A stretch of DNA of 13,451 bases. Origin: an uncultured Brachyspira sp. (GTDB taxonomy: Bacteria > Spirochaetota > Brachyspiria > Brachyspirales > Brachyspiraceae). Under the pieces are notes generated by a model. The model made no database searches, was not told where the DNA came from, and was given only the letters and a program-made list of their open reading frames with translations. Positions 13,394-13,451 of the stretch are shown piece after piece. The stretch spans positions 1 to 13,451 of the forward strand of contig NZ_CAKVGN010000071.1 in NCBI RefSeq assembly GCF_934747485.1, given 5' to 3'. Numbering within the stretch: position 1 is the first letter of the stretch; each line of letters starts with the position of its first letter. The translations under genes and the position numbers were made by a program.

Positions 13394-13451
13394 AAAAAAG
13401 CTCCTTTTTTGCTAAATTATATATAATTTCCAATTGTTTTTCAACTTTAGG
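13392..13451 (-). CDS. Transposase, C-terminal 19 codons and stop only (partial)
   Basis: On the minus strand the frame from the window edge reads PKVEKQLEIIYNLAKKELF and stops at TAG, whose last bases lie inside the terminal inverted repeat. The helical, lysine-rich C-terminus and the stop in the repeat are typical of compact IS transposases. It is likely the far end of the gene type whose start is at 1-36. IS1595 membership is tentative. Confidence 0.6.
   Translation of the reverse strand, partial: PKVEKQLEIIYNLAKKELF

Larger units (their letters stand above)
13375..13451 (-). mobile_element. Insertion sequence end (transposase-3' end), cut by window edge; same element type as at 1-76
   Basis: This is the outer 77 bases of an insertion sequence extending right of the window. 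It begins with the 19-bp inverted repeat (13375-13393), followed by the end of a minus-strand reading frame. Its interior differs from that at 1-57, as expected for the opposite end of the same element. Both transposase pieces read on the minus strand, so the two IS copies are in direct orientation. The 8 bases outside this end (13367-13374) and outside the left end (77-84) do not match, so they are not a target duplication of one insertion. Confidence 0.8.

Overview
The window is strongly A/T-rich DNA whose gene content points to a spirochaete, most likely Brachyspira. The grounds are two adjacent FlaA-type periplasmic flagellar sheath genes, AT-biased codon use, a long exported ankyrin-repeat protein, and a remnant of an Rpn-type nuclease/transposase. 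The genus is inferred from protein character. No rRNA or other phylogenetic marker is present.

Layout. 1-76 and 13375-13451 are the two opposite ends of one kind of insertion sequence, sharing a perfect 19-bp terminal inverted repeat. The left piece carries the first 12 codons of a transposase and the right piece the last 19 codons and stop, both on the minus strand. The two copies therefore lie in the same orientation. Each is cut after about 77 bases, so the window looks like a complete assembly contig ending in a multicopy repeat. 77-1830 is the flagellar unit: a perfect-consensus sigma-70 promoter, two flaA-family genes and a strong intrinsic terminator. A 39-codon membrane microprotein gene (1853-1972) follows and meets mfd tail to tail. 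Both stop codons lie in the loop of a probable bidirectional terminator.

1969-8626 (minus strand) is a DNA-repair block: mfd, the transcription-repair coupling factor, preceded by an AddB/RexB-like protein with a RecB-type nuclease and a four-cysteine Fe-S signature but no N-terminal Walker A. Each has its own candidate promoter. Divergent from it, 8787-10760 encodes an RNase R-type exoribonuclease. It appears to lack the cold-shock domains normally found before the RNB domain, and its promoter lies so close to the start codon that the mRNA should be leaderless or nearly so.

10853-13003 encodes a secreted protein made almost wholly of ankyrin repeats. It contains a head-to-tail in-frame duplication of a five-repeat block. 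It is followed by a truncated and nonsense-interrupted tail of an Rpn-family nuclease/putative transposase (13025-13342), then the right-hand IS end. No tRNA, rRNA or CRISPR array is seen. The core is housekeeping; the accessory character is confined to the ankyrin/Rpn/IS end and the left IS end.
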